Positions 11,698 to 23,308 of a DNA stretch of 64,000 nt are shown piece by piece; position 1 is the stretch's first letter; each line of letters begins with the position of its first letter. Both the position numbers and the translations under genes were made by a program. The notes beneath the pieces are model-generated. The model was not told the DNA's origin. It ran no database searches and saw only the letters and a program-made list of their open reading frames with translations. This stretch comes from Bradysia coprophila (taxonomy: Eukaryota > Arthropoda > Insecta > Diptera > Sciaridae), in the NCBI RefSeq assembly GCF_014529535.1, contig NW_023503496.1, positions 992,001 to 1,056,000 of the forward strand. The letters are read 5' to 3'.

Positions 11698-14600
11698 TCA
11701 ATTATTCTTCATTCGAAAAATGATTTCGCTGACATATTCGTAGTCGTCCCAGATTTGCACCGATCGAATGTCGTTGATATCGAATTTGTGTGTGAATGCG
11801 TATTGGTAGCATCGTCCTTGGTCCTCGGTGTACACAGTTATGTCGGAATCGGTGAACAGAAATGTTAGTACGAACGATTGGCCTGCAAAAAAGAAAATTT
11901 TGGAAAAATTGAATTTGTGGTGAGGTGTACGAGCGTGCATATTCCCGCCACACATTCACTTAACGCTACATAATGAGGATGGTATTACTCGATCAAATCA
12001 ACGCTCTCTCGTTTCTTTCACTCCTTATATGATAGGCGACATCTATAAAGAAGGTCCACAATTCACTGCTGCCAGACAGAGTTATAACGTGAGAAGTTTT
12101 CATTTTTGCAAGTTAAATTTATGCCCTGGGCGTATTTGAAGGGTATCGTTCACACATTTTACAACTCAGAAATTTGTATTTTTGGAGTTATTAGTTACAC
12201 TGAATAACGTATGTCCTTTGTGGATTTTGTGGATGTCCCCATATGAACCTTCGCTATGACTTAAGCTTGGAAAAGCTAATCTCAAAATACCTGAACCTGT
12301 CTTGCCCTGAACCCGATATGACCAATTTTGACTTGACTAGGGATAGGAGACCTTTTATATTATCGATAATATCAATCAAAACAATTTATCGATAATTGAT
12401 ATATCATATCGTTATCGATAATTTGATAATTATCGATAATTATCGAATTATCGATAATTTGATAATTATCGAATTATCAATAATTATCAATGTATCGATA
12501 ATTATCAAAATATCGATATTTCGATAATTATCAAATTTTGATATTTCTGAAAATAATTGATACTCATAAAGTTATGTTACTGTGAAGAAATTGAAAACTG
12601 TTCTCAGCAACTTTTCGAGATATCTTTCCAATTTATCATCATCCTAATGGAAAGATGGAAGAGTTACAGCTGAAAACTGCATGCATTTGTATTGATTTAT
12701 CTAAATATTCATATTAGAGTAGCTATCAAAATATCGATTTTTCGATAATTATCAAAATATCGATATTTTGATAATTATCGAGATATCGATATTTTGATAA
12801 TTATCGAAATATCAATTATTATCGATTATCGATATTATTTTTGATAATTTTCGATAAAAAAATTTATCGATAATCGATAATCGATTATCAATATCAATAT
12901 CGCCCATCCCTAGACTTGACTTGAAATTGACCTAAAACTTGAAAACAGGAAATGAACCAGGGACTATTTTAGAGAAATTTTTTTGAAAATTTTGAGAATT
13001 CTTTGAGAAATTTGAGAAATATTTCGTTTAATTTCTCAAAATTAACTTTGTCACGCGCCTAACGATGTAGATCATTTTCATTATACGGTACTTGTCAACG
13101 TAACCACACTTAATTTTTCGTCAAGTAGTCCTTAACCTCAATCAATTGACGTTAACTGCGTTCAATTTACTGATTTTTATATGAAAATCGTTCGTTCAAT
13201 AGGTTTGTTCCAAGTAACTGTAAACACGAACTTTGACAACCCGAACAACGACAATTTCATCCACAGCAACGTCGCTTACATGATATTTCATACAAATCGA
13301 GCAACGTCGCCTACGCGATTTACACAGAAATATTATTGAGGTTATGGTTCTATGGATGAAATTTGACAATTCATATGGCCTTGGAACAAACCTATTCATT
13401 CGATATTTTTCGACATGTCTGACAGTTGGGATCGTGTCTGACGTTAACAAGGTCATGAAAATGATCTGTAGACAATATTAAACGTTTTTGGAACTGATTT
13501 AGACAGCTAGTTTTGATAAATACTTGAAAACTGAATATCGAAGGCTTTAATTACTTCTTCTTACTCTTTTTCAACTGTACGAGTTCTCTGGTTACTTTTT
13601 TGTCTGTCTGAGAATTTTGAGAAATCCGATTTCTCAAAAATAGTCCCTGAAATGAACTGACCTGGAACCTGGTGGGCTACTTGAAAAATCTTTATTTCCA
13701 GGTTAAATGAAACGAAACATAGCCGTGAAGTATCGCCAAAGTCAAATCGGCAAGACATTTTGGCGTTTTCTGGTGATTTGTCTGAGGGTTTCTTCTTTTT
13801 GGCTGATTCATAAATCGTCGAAGTGTGAAGAAACGCCATTAAGACAAATTTTCAGTTCTTTATGTTTCTTGGCGTTTCGTCACAACTTTGCCGATTTTTC
13901 TTGGCGATTTCACAAAACAAGAGAGTGAAGAAAGGCCAAGAAAAATCGCCAGAGTGTGAAGAAACGCTAAAGTGAAAAAATACGTTTTTGATTGATTGAC
14001 AAAGACTGTAGTACCATAGCATTTGCAACCAAGCAGTATAACACATTTTCCAAGATAGGGCCTGCGTACGCAACTCTACTAGGTTGTCATTATAGAAGGT
14101 GAGAGATGCCGGAGTACCATATTTTGGACACACACGCTCTAGTTGTTGACAGTATTTTGGTTTCGATAATTAAATGTTTCTGATTGTTTATAGACAAATT
14201 TCCATTCACGAATAATATTTGACAATTATTTGTCGGATAAATCGGATAAAAAAGGTTTTACGTTACCTTTCGTAATGAATGTGGCGGAAACGATCAAATA
14301 TCATCAACACAATATATCCGAAACAAAATCTTGGTCGAGTATAAATCAACAGTCGGTAATATCGAACAGCCGGAAGATCTACATTGCAAATTTCAGAAGA
14401 CTGACAGGACATGATTTGTTATATAAACATTTGGCTCGCATTGGAGTTGTAACATCGCCGAAATGTACTTTCTGTAACGTTGATGATCAAACATCAGAGC
14501 ATATTATGAACTGCCACCACTTGAATAACGTTAAATCAAATTTGCTTGTCAGTACTTCGAATGAAGAAGAATTATTCTCGGAGCTATACTGGCATGTTCG

Positions 14601-16132
14601 GAACATTCAATGACATTCCATATAATCAAATATTTTTGACTAAAATGTTGAACGCATTAGAAATAAAAAAAAAAAACCTTTCGTAAGACGATAGTTTCCT
14701 TAGCATCGAACCAAATCATCATCATTTTTGGTTGATTGTTTAATTACTACGAAAAATTGACAGAGTGTTTCTTCACACTCGATTTTTCTTTGGAGATTTT
14801 TCTTGGTAATTCATCAAAGCGTAAAGAAACGCCAAAAAGACAAATTTTATATTTCTGGGCGTTTTTTCAGTGACTTTCACTTTTTGATTTTGGCAATTCT
14901 TCACGGGAATAAATGAAACTTGGCCTGACAGATTGGAATGAAACCATGATCAGGAAGTTTTGCTTCCTAAATTTATCTGACGTGACCTGAACGGTCAGGT
15001 CAAATGTCTGCTGACACAGGTCAAAACACCGTAAAGCTTCAAAATGGATAAGAAAAATGTGAACATGCCATGTCCCATGTCCGATGTTCGTCCAAAAACG
15101 CTAAAAATTTTGAGCTGTTACCACTGCCTTGCCTAGCTTTAAGTTTTTGTTGTTGTTGAGAAAATCGAGAAAATCTGCCGAAATTTTGAAATATTTTCTA
15201 CCTAGGACTGAAAGTCTTCTTTAGCGTGTGAGAGGTCCTTTTCGGGTCGGGGGACGGATTTTCAGGGGTTATAATGTATACCAATACATGTGTGGCAACT
15301 TGTAAAAATAAAAAATCTAAACCCACCGATGACCGGTGGCGACTCGCTTGACGAACGAATAATGAGAGAACAAATTCCTCACTCTATTGAGAACGTCCAG
15401 AAAGTTTGAATGATTTTTCATGGTCATCCGAACGATGCCGGAAGATCTTTTTTTTGGGAAATGAAGGACTTTTTACAAATTATCCCCATAAAACTCCCAA
15501 AGGATTTTTCGAAACTAATAAACGCGATCGCATACGTTTCCCTGTGACTGGACCTCTCTCAATTGTATACATTTATCGAAGTACTCATTGCACTCATTTA
15601 CCGTTCAATGGAATGTGTTATGGTGTCTTATCAGAGACGAGTCTTACAGAAAGATAGATGACTTCAATGAGTATTTTTATTTCACTGGAAGTACTTCATT
15701 CATACACCCGATAAGAGTTTTGATTTGAACAAAAAAAAAAACAAAAACAAAAAAACAGAAAACGAAGCAAAAAAAAAGGACCGAAAACTTACCCGGACCA
15801 TCGATCCATGTATTTTCTTCGTGAATTTCATCCTGCCATGTTCCCGATTTAAAGTTGTGGACAACACTGTTGCTATCGAACACAGTCTTGAAATGGTACG
15901 CAACATAGGACGGTTTCGGACAGCAGTCCAAACAGAAATTTACGGAAAATCTAATTTTTTGTGTGTGAGAGTGAAAGGAAAAATTAGAATTTCTTTAGCG
16001 GAAAACAATTTAGAAAATTAATGGTTCGTCTCCTTACACCGATGCATTGTCCTTAATTTTTCCCTTAATGACCACTTCATCGTTGAATTCAGGTGGCTTC
16101 GGAAACAGAGCAATAAACGGCTTCTGACTCAT
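11698..16132 (-). CDS. Galectin, single carbohydrate-recognition domain (3 exons)
   Basis: Galectins are secreted or cytosolic beta-galactoside-binding lectins. Exons on the minus strand: 16132-16038, 15950-15793 and 11882-11698. The joins are GT-AG (GTAAGG; GTAAGT) and the phases match (2+1 and 1+2), giving 145 residues, the usual size for one domain. The protein reads MSQKPFIALFPKPPEF, a VIKGKIKDNAS strand, FSVNFCLDCC, YVAYHFKTVFDSNSVVHN, GTWQDEIHEE, then GQSFVLTFLFTDSDITVY and a C-terminal strand IRSVQIWDDYEYVSEI. The sugar-binding signature (H-N-R ... N ... W-E-R) is only partly kept: His, Asn and Trp are present, but the HFNPR position reads HFKTV and WGxEER reads WQDEI. Ligand choice may therefore differ from classical galectins. 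There is no signal peptide, as usual. The second intron is 3.9 kb of transposon-derived DNA. Confidence 0.88.
12036..12238. repeat. Family-B MITE, copy 1
   Basis: The element has ends related to GACATnnATAAAGGACG and CGTnnTCCTTTnTGG..GTC. It matches 18720-18934 along its length (shared TCAGTGTTGCCAGACAG..., TTTATGCyCTG, CTCAGAAATT). Another copy is at 31323-31507. It lies between galectin exons 2 and 3. Confidence 0.65.
12338..12912. mobile_element. hAT-type non-autonomous element filled with TATCGATA/GATAATTATC repeats
   Basis: The 575-bp element is bounded by TAGGGATAGG and CCATCCCTA inverted ends. It is flanked on both sides by the exact 8-bp direct repeat GACTTGAC (12330-12337 and 12913-12920). 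An 8-bp duplication with TAGGG-type ends is characteristic of hAT transposons. There is no transposase. Both halves are dense in ATCGATA and GATAATTATC words, with an ordinary 170-bp core at about 12540-12720. It sits inside the large galectin intron. Confidence 0.8.
13200..13394. repeat. Family-A MITE, copy 3
   Basis: The ends are TAGGTTTGTTCCAAGTAACTG and CCTTGGAACAAACCTA. The interior holds TTTCATCCACAG and ATGGATGAAATTTGACA. It has a small extra repeat (GCAACGTCGC twice) compared with other copies. It lies in the galectin intron. Confidence 0.8.
14143..14676 (+). mobile_element. 5'-truncated non-LTR retrotransposon fragment with poly(A)
   Basis: An open frame (14230-14613) encodes 127 residues resembling the extreme C terminus of non-LTR retrotransposon polyproteins. 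It contains FRRLTGHDLLYKHLARIG, then a Cys/His cluster CTFCxxxDQTSEHIMNC. The reverse transcriptase itself is absent. A short 3' untranslated tract ends in a run of A at about 14664-14676, the expected retroposition tail. Flanking sequence on both sides has related AAGAAACGCCA repeats, so it seems to have landed in an older repeat. It is a dead fragment in the galectin intron, on the opposite strand. Confidence 0.75.
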
Positions 16133-17329
16133 TATTCTATTAATACCGAATTGCGTGCGAACTAGATGAAACCGATTTTTTTTTTGATTTTATTAGATTG
16201 GAATGCTTTTTTATTGGAACGCGGCGGTGATGTTCATTTCGATTGACCCGACATCACAGCCAAAATACCGATAGACAATTTACAATTAATGTCGATACCG
16301 ACAACACTTTTGTTTACACACGCGAAACGGAACAGAAATAAACAGAAAAACGTTTTTCGAGCCCGTGTCTCACTCAGTCAAAAATTCCTTTAAAATTTCT
16401 TATTGTGTCCGCACGACCGTGAACATTGAATGCTTGCATAAGACTACTTACTGCTGCACACATGAGTCTACGTTTTGACAATATTTTTATTTATATTTCG
16501 AATACCGAAGAGTTTGTGTCAACACATGCAGTGTGTACACACGCACACAATCAACCGATTGAAACAGCTGTTTTACGGCTTCTTGGTGTGGAGAAACAGT
16601 GTACGACATGAGTAGAAGTGGTAAATGGGTTGTTGAAAATTGGTTGTAGCAGAAGTTAGTAGAGACAGAGACACTAAAACAGAAGCGGTAAATTTCGAGC
16701 AAACATTCGCTTAATTGGATTGACGAAAATTCAAGTCACTCGATTGTAGAATGACCAGCGCCACAGATTGCATCGTCGTTTTGCTAATCTAATATCACTT
16801 ACCATAGCACTGCTCCTAGCATTAACGGCGGAAATGCAAAACCTATTCTAGTACCATCAGCTTCCAAATATTCCCTCTGGTAATGTTAGGAACGGTGTTA
16901 TGTCAGTAACACTGAAGACAACTTTGTACTCAAGTCGGCGAATTTCAGAGAATGTCATCGGCTTCAATGACTTCCAATGTATTGATTTTGGGAATATTAA
17001 AAACGCGGAAGGCTTAGAAAGCAGACTATTGGTACTTGAGATGCACTGTAGATGGCGTCTATGAAAATGCAATGATCGCAAGTTGCCATCTCATTTCTCT
17101 CGCAAGTTGTCATCTCATTTCTCTCTCTCATTTTTCCATGTCTTTTTGACATATCGTGCTCTTTGCTGATAGTGTTGCCAGTTTGCAACTAAAGTGTCAA
17201 TAATAGCAACGTTGCTGGTATCGGAAAAGTAGGTCACGAAACCTGCCATTGTGTACGTATACACCACATGCACAAACACCTATGTCTTTCATCTGTCAAA
17301 CGAACTTCAGTTCAAATATACCCTACGCT
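16133..17329. other. Intergenic, divergent galectin / MAIP1 promoters expected here
   Basis: No gene was recognised. The region includes a relative of the 4663 repeat at 17065-17200 and a single GCACTGCTCCTAGCAT sequence near 16806 that resembles the end of family-C elements. The galectin and MAIP1 genes are transcribed away from each other. No TATA or Inr could be assigned with confidence. Confidence 0.45.
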
Positions 17330-18578
17330 ATGGCATCGTCTGTTCTACAATTAGGCCGAAAAAAGTGCATAACATCCGCTCCAAGGACCATTTTAACCAT
17401 CCTTAATCAACCAGCTAGTGCATTCGGACTTGTTACAAACAAATACACACATTGGACCCATACACGCAACCTGTCCTGTCTAACCACACAAAATGCAATT
17501 TCCCAAACAAACGATCGCTATGGGCTAATACCCAACGGTTACCGGCAATACTCCACCAACGACGACCATCGACCGTCAGCACAATTGCCAACACTGATGG
17601 ATTTCCCAAAACTTGTTTGGCCATCGCTGCTGAAGACAATAAAAAATTGGATTTTAGTCAACTTCATCATACGGCCGTATTTCGATCAGGAGTTCAATAT
17701 GCCGGATTTTGTGGATGGAACCAAACAGGCGTTGCAGGTGGGTCTGACCTACTATATGTGTGTGCCCTAGACTGAGAGCTCAAGACTGTTGCGGACCGCG
17801 GATCAAGGAAATGCTTAAGGTTTTCCGCTGAACCTTCCTTCATAGTTTGTTGTTGTAGATGACACCATTCTTGTGTATTCCAACTTGGAAAATGTAGTCT
17901 ATCAAAGACTACAGATTGTTAGGCTCTCCGTCTAGATCGGCAATTGCTGGCTAGTATACCCAATGAACTGTGTTCGTTTCTTTTGCGGTTTAGGTTGTGT
18001 CAACAGCTCTCGCTTCAGGAGAACTACAGTCTTTAGAGGGTCTGGTCAGTACGGAGGCACTGGATGAGCTGAAGAAAAATCTGTCCGTGATGTCAGTGAG
18101 CCAGAGGAATGAAGTGGCTGTCAATAAGGACGACATTTACTTCTCGTTTCCGTATCAGGTGAGCGACTGATCTCCTGTGTACCTTGTAAGTGTGTGATGG
18201 ACATTCCATTATAAATCGCAAGTTCGATTTAAAAGGTTGGCGTCATATTCGACGAGAGTAACGAGAGTGTTCAGAAGCGTTTCGTCGAAATTACAATGGT
18301 CTTCCATGTGCTGCGCGGTTTGAAAGAGATGCAAGACAATGGTAATCCGCCACCGCTTAATGTTGGGTAATGGGAATACCATCAGGTCGATGAACGAATT
18401 GGTTTTTTTACAAATTTTTTTTGTTTGTCTCCTCGAATCCAGAATGCTGCCGGAATATCGCGACAAAATATCCGTCTGTAACTATCGATTTATCAAACAA
18501 TTTACGCAAGGCTTCGAGTCGGATTGGACGGTCAATGTGGCGAGCCACTACAAGCCGATTGATATGGTGAATGAGTAA
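17330..18578 (+). CDS. MAIP1: m-AAA protease-interacting protein 1, mitochondrial (4 exons)
   Basis: MAIP1 is a matrix protein that binds the m-AAA protease and helps process the mitochondrial calcium uniporter regulator EMRE. Exons are 17330-17737, 17994-18158, 18236-18366 and 18443-18578. All joins are GT-AG with phases 0, 0 and 2, giving 279 residues (human 291). The ATG at 17330 was chosen because it has G at -3 and +4 and opens a basic, Ser/Arg-rich presequence (MASSVLQLGRKKC...); an upstream in-frame ATG at 17249 is possible. The conserved Tim44-like part is clear: WILVNFIIRPYFDQEF, TKQALQVVSTALASG, FVEITMVFHVLRG, RFIKQFTQGFESDWTV. The gene is compact, in contrast to its neighbours. Orthology is judged from family memory only. 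Confidence 0.87.
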
Positions 18579-18646
18579 TGTGAAAAGATTTCGAACGCTT
18601 TCGGTTTGGGTCAGACGTTCAAATGTTTCTTGTGTTGATAGCGAAC

Positions 18647-18652
18647 AATAAA
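18647..18652 (+). terminator. Poly(A) signal, MAIP1
   Basis: AATAAA lies 69 bp after the MAIP1 stop codon. Confidence 0.7.
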
Positions 18653-18719
18653 AATTCTGTTATTTACCCGTGACTATTACTACAACCGGTAAAGGCGGGC
18701 TTTGTGTGTGGAGCACTTA

Positions 18720-18934
18720 GGGGACATTCATAAAGGACGCCCGCAATTCAGTGTTGCCAGACAGTGTTATGACTCGAGACGTATTCATTTTTGGAAGTTA
18801 ATTTATGCTCTGTGGCGGGTATTTGGAGTAGAGGGTGTACATCTTATTGCTCAGAAATTCATATTTACGGCGCTATCAATGATTTAAGATATGTATGGCA
18901 ACACTGAATTTCGTACGTCCTTTATGGGTGTCAC
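18720..18934. repeat. Family-B MITE, copy 2
   Basis: The ends are GGGACATTCATAAAGGACG and ACGTCCTTTATGGGTGTCAC, inverted relatives. The subterminal TTCAGTGTTGCCAGACA is mirrored by TGGCAACACTGAATT. It is the cleanest copy of the family shared with 12036-12238 and 31323-31507. Confidence 0.8.
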
Positions 18935-18944
18935 TTTAAGGTAA

Positions 18945-19215
18945 TGCGAATCCACAACAACTCACGAAACCCTAGTTTCCGGTGAACATAATTTTCAAAA
19001 CGTTGGCCACAAGTCAAATTGTTTAGATTGTAACACATGCCAAAACTCAACCCACGCAGTTCCAACGACATTACTACGCCAAACGTCACGGATGCAACTG
19101 TATAACATAACAAATCTTTATATTCACTCCGAAACTTGGGTTCCGTAAAGTTTGTGATCCGTTGAGTGTTTGCGTTACATTCAATGTTTATAAATATACT
19201 TAAAGTAGCTTTGAG
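18945..19215. repeat. Dispersed repeat shared with 52590-53012
   Basis: Blocks such as ATGCCAAAACTCAA, AACAAATCTT, TCCGTAAAGTTTGTGATCCG and GTTGAGTGTTTGCG recur in the same order at 52590-53012. A 161-codon open frame crosses this block on the minus strand, but it has no recognisable domain and is probably incidental. Confidence 0.6.
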
Positions 19216-19769
19216 ACAATTGCAATGATTTTGTGTTAAAAAAAAGTGGCATGAACCGTATGATCCCAAATAGTAAGCGAGACTCACAACTGCCAATATT
19301 CCGTGGTCCAATTTGTCTTTTAGCGAGTGGCTGCACTGTAAAATAGACTTTAGTCTTTGCGATTTATCATAAAATACAAATAATTTTGGAAATCTTTTAT
19401 TCAAAAAATTGCACATGAAATTGCCACAAATTAGCTCTTACGAATCGTTACTGCAAATTGAGTCATTCTCTTTTACTCACTCTCTTTAACTTAAAATTAG
19501 ATTTTGATTCATTTCCTTAATCTCCGTTCCATACAAATTGCTTTGGTACGAAAATACTTTTAAACCTGGCTAACTTTCATTTCTGACATCATCAGTCAGA
19601 TTTTACAGTATCAAGTCGCACGAATCATTCGAGCGTAGTAAACGCAAGAATTGGTTTATGATGCTGCACATGACAACATAGCATTATGATGGAAAAATTA
19701 AAACAAACCCTTGGTCGTGATTCGTCTGCATCCCTCCTTCGCATTCAATAAGATGCTAGAGAGGAAGAG

Positions 19770-19882
19770 ACTTAGACTGACTTAGGCTGACACTGACTAA
19801 GGCTGACACTGACTTAGGCTGACACTGACTTAGGCTGACACTGACTTAGGCTGACACTGACTTTTAGGCTGACACTGACTTT
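19770..19882. repeat. Minisatellite, 16-bp unit GACTTAGGCTGACACT
   Basis: About six to seven tandem copies of a 16-bp unit with one or two substitutions, the last units carrying extra T residues. No gene spans it. Confidence 0.9.
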
Positions 19883-20547
19883 TTAATCGATGCAAAGCAC
19901 CCGTCATAGTAGTACAATATTTCTTATGTCAACAACGACAGCGTACCATGCAATTTTTCACTTTTATACTGGTTTACAGTTTACGGTGTAAATTTTACTC
20001 AATTTGACATAAGCAAAATCGTAGTACGATGCTAGAAGCATCAATTCTTGTCATGTGAAGGATAACCGAATTTCATGAATTATGCAACTTTCTGCGGTAA
20101 TACTGCGTGAGTGAACCTGATACTCATTAGGGATCCTAAAAATTGCAATTCCTGTAGAAGAATCTGTCAAATTACAATACTATAACGCAGTGATTCAAAT
20201 CGTCATCTGCACGTTTATTGATTTGATGTCGACGACGCGGTATGTATGCGTAGATTTAATCGTGTAGAATGTTTTTGGTCGCTGTATGAGCACAGTGTTT
20301 CTCTAAATTTTGATAAAACCTTAACGAATTAGGGAAATTAAAGGGAATGGGTTAACATTGGGCGAAACTTAGCGACACAATATCCACCATGAAACTTTTA
20401 AATTTAAGAGAATTTCTAAAGGAAATGACTATGGAAATTAGGAAAATAATCGATCAGAACCGATTTTGTGAATGGAATTTAAAGAAAAATTCATAAAACC
20501 AATTCTTGAGCACAAACTCACGATTGTCGTGAAACGTCAATTCTCTG

Positions 20548-20699
20548 AGGCCGAAAACACACGACCAATTTTGAGTTGCTGAGATCGACAGTTCTGCTGC
20601 GTTTTCCATTGTAAGCTTATTGTAGCTACGTTAAATAGTGGAAAACGCAGCACAATTGTCGTTTTCAGCAACGCAAAATTGCTCGTGTGTTTCCGGCTT
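20548..20699. repeat. Palindromic MITE with GGCCGAAAACACACG ends
   Basis: The left arm (GGCCGAAAACACACGACCAA...GCGTTTTCCA) is mirrored by TGGAAAACGC...CGTGTGTTTCCGGC. Total length is about 150 bp with a 30-bp centre. It lies just downstream of the RNA ligase stop codon. Confidence 0.75.
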
Positions 20700-20776
20700 A
20701 AACTTTCAACTCCAGCGAATTCTCGTATTTTGCCGCATTCAATCGACAGAAGCAAAGTTTCGCAGAGCAACCAAAG

Positions 20777-21820
20777 CTACAATTGATTTTTGAACCACGG
20801 AAGAACTCTACTTTTAACTAATCGACCAACCTCCGCGGAGTTAATATCCGATGCGTCCATGGTATCCTTTTCCTCTTTCACAATGTCGCCGACCAGCCAC
20901 TTCATAAATACACCAAAATTTTTCATTTCAATCGGCAATTGTTGCTCTCGCATATACTCCAGTCCCTGTTCCATACGATTCTCGGTGCAAGCGTAATTCA
21001 CGAAACTTTGAAGATTTTCGCATTTGACAGTATCCACTGCTGCTAACGTTTCGACCTTGGTAACTGAGTGCTTCTCTCCCTTTACCTTGAACACTAAACT
21101 TCCGTTCGATTTTTCCCATTCCGTCCAGACAACACCTTCGCCGAGACCAGTGCGATTGAAATGACTGCCCACTGGACACTGTTCTTCGACTGATTCAGTG
21201 ATTTCGATCAGTTTGTTTTGCACCAGTTGTGGACATTCGAAATTGATGTCAATGTCGTACGTTGGGAAGTCGTAGATGTTGTAAATGGATTTCTCGTGCC
21301 ATTTGATATGCGACCATTGTTGCGGTGGAAGCCAGACCCTAGGGTTTTTTGATTCGTCGTCGTTGCTGTCATCAGGCTCCTCTCCTGTGGTTTGAGTTTC
21401 ATCATCGCACAGTTGAACGTTGAAAATGACGAACATTTTCGGCAGCCCGAATATCGCCACATTCTTTTGAATTTTGCCGCCACACCATTCACCGAACAGT
21501 ACAATTCTACGACCCGATTCATAGTGTTCACGGAGCGCTGGACATTGCGGTAAAATGAATTCGGTGAGGAATTGATCAGCCACTGGACTGAGAGATTTTG
21601 CAAATCCCTCGAAATCCTTTTTCGGTGTAATGACGTTGTTTCTCGATTGGCACCAGTGACCATCATCTTTGTGAAAGCCGATGGCTGCATTGGACCCGTG
21701 CAACTTAACGGTTCCAACGAATTTTAACGTTGGTAACCCTTCGCTACGGTTTTCCGCATACCTTTTCACACTGGTAATCACATGACGGAACTGTTCCGTC
21801 GACGGGTAATGCGTAAACAT
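20777..21820 (-). CDS. Rnl2-type ATP-dependent RNA ligase domain protein, intronless
   Basis: The 347-residue protein carries the nucleotidyltransferase motifs of the T4 Rnl2-like RNA ligase family. These enzymes form a lysyl-AMP intermediate and seal 3'-OH/5'-phosphate RNA breaks. Motif I is TVKLHGSNAAI with Lys39 as the predicted adenylated residue. Motif III is VLFGEWCGG (109-114), followed by the IIIa-like FVIFNVQL. Motif IV is LGEGVVW (about 226-232) and motif V is VFKVKGEKH (243-251). An acidic insertion (about 139-160, DDSNDDES) separates IIIa from IV. The C-terminal 100 residues are helical and not recognised. The ATG at 21820 has A at -3. The gene has no intron while most neighbours do. 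Ligases of this type are common in phages, viruses, bacteria and protists and patchy in animals, so horizontal origin or an ancient rarely kept gene are both possible. Confidence 0.85.
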   Translation of the reverse strand: MFTHYPSTEQFRHVITSVKRYAENRSEGLPTLKFVGTVKLHGSNAAIGFHKDDGHWCQSRNNVITPKKDFEGFAKSLSPVADQFLTEFILPQCPALREHYESGRRIVLFGEWCGGKIQKNVAIFGLPKMFVIFNVQLCDDETQTTGEEPDDSNDDESKNPRVWLPPQQWSHIKWHEKSIYNIYDFPTYDIDINFECPQLVQNKLIEITESVEEQCPVGSHFNRTGLGEGVVWTEWEKSNGSLVFKVKGEKHSVTKVETLAAVDTVKCENLQSFVNYACTENRMEQGLEYMREQQLPIEMKNFGVFMKWLVGDIVKEEKDTMDASDINSAEVGRLVKSRVLPWFKNQL

Positions 21821-23308
21821 GATCGCTAAGTTTTGGTAATTTCAATTAATTTTCTCTTCTTTCTTTCTTGCACTGAATGACGCAATCTCATATTCGGTAT
21901 ACACTATACTGCACAGTCAATTCACAACCAAAAGAAATATATTTATCTAATCAACCTGCCTGACTGGTAAGAACTGAATGAAAATCGCGATGACATTCTT
22001 TATATGAATGAACGAATGAATGAATATGATGCAAACTTATCGTAATGTTGAGAAATATACCGATGACGAAGTGCCGCGCTGGTTGATAGAAGAGGTTAAT
22101 TCCTGGAAGACTTATGCGATACACAAGCGATTTATGGTGAACTGCTACGAAGTTGATATTTGACTATCAAAGTTCAAAGTTGACTAACAACTTTATATAG
22201 TTGAGAAGTATGAAATTTTGTGAAAAACGTCAAATACCATCATTCCTAGTAGGCAATATAAGATGAATAATTCTCAACCAATTTCTGAATCTTTCTTAAA
22301 TGTATTATTCCAATAATCAAACAGAATATTTTACCATTCCTGCGATTGTGAAATTTGCGGCCAGAGCGAAGCGAGGACCGTAATTTACACGAGTGTCTAT
22401 ATTTCAGTCACAACTGAAGGTTTTGTAAATATAATACACTGGGGTCGTCTGTCTTTTTTTGTGTACCAAAGAGAAAGAGTCCTCTCTTCGTTTCGCAAGA
22501 AATGTCTCTGCAAGACATTAATGTACTATTCTGTATAGCTTCAGTCTTAGCTAATGTGTTTAAAAGAGTATCATTTCGGGCACCTTCGGAGAGACGGATT
22601 TAAGTAAAAAGTGACTTAATAAGTCAAAAGCTGTTCGAATGATTACTCAAAGAAGTATGGTATTTTTCCGCAAATCAATACTAATGATTTCAAAATGGAT
22701 TTTCTTTTAAGTTTAATAACAAAGTATTCTCTATGTTAAACTACTCATCGGTAATAACTTTATCTGAGATGCTTAGCTTCCTTTTTGTTCTCCAAACTCA
22801 TAGACCCGATCGAAAATAGTACATTTTGAAACGAGTAATGAAAAGTTGAATTTTTGAAGCCGAGTAAAACAATCCCACCACGTACCTATACTGTAAAATT
22901 CCGATTTCATTACGAGTTACGAACGATGTTCTTGCACTTAGGTGAACATAGTTAAGGAAACCACATAGCAGTACTAAAATCTTGAACCTTTCGTTCTAAG
23001 GTGCAGTGGATTTTCATTGAAAGGTGAGTTTGTTTGTATGAAATCGCTATTTCCTCCGATCCATACAAATTTTGACATTAGTCCATACCTATATAGAGTA
23101 TACTTTCATTGCAAGTTATGTTCGCTCATTCACATAAAACATTTGTTCCGTACGTTATGCATGCAGCAGAACTGTGTATATTGTAGTAGGTATGTATAGC
23201 ATTATACAACAAATTTTCGAGACGAATTTCTTCGAACATTTTTGTAAAGAGTCTCTAGACTTTCTCATGTTCATTTTTATGACCTTTCTACGGCGGTGAC
23301 GGTACGGT
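21821..23308. other. Intergenic, upstream of RNA ligase and U2 genes
   Basis: No coding gene was recognised. At about 22355-22400 a short inverted sequence (AATTTGCGGCCAGAGCGAAGCGAGGACCGTAATT) resembles blocks at 61290-61345 and 59950-60005. 23020-23090 resembles the arm of the hairpin element at 33387-33514. The proximal sequence element that drives U2 should lie at roughly 23240-23290 but cannot be assigned by eye. Confidence 0.45.

Noticed and set aside
15677-15792. Phe-rich C-terminal extension of galectin exon 2
   Set aside because: It reads through a good GTAAGT donor into a pyrimidine-rich intron; splicing to 11882 gives the conserved galectin C terminus.
18931-19416. 161-codon open frame on the minus strand
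   Set aside because: It overlaps a dispersed repeat, has no domain or splice partner, and the related copy near 52.6-53.0 kb does not preserve the frame.
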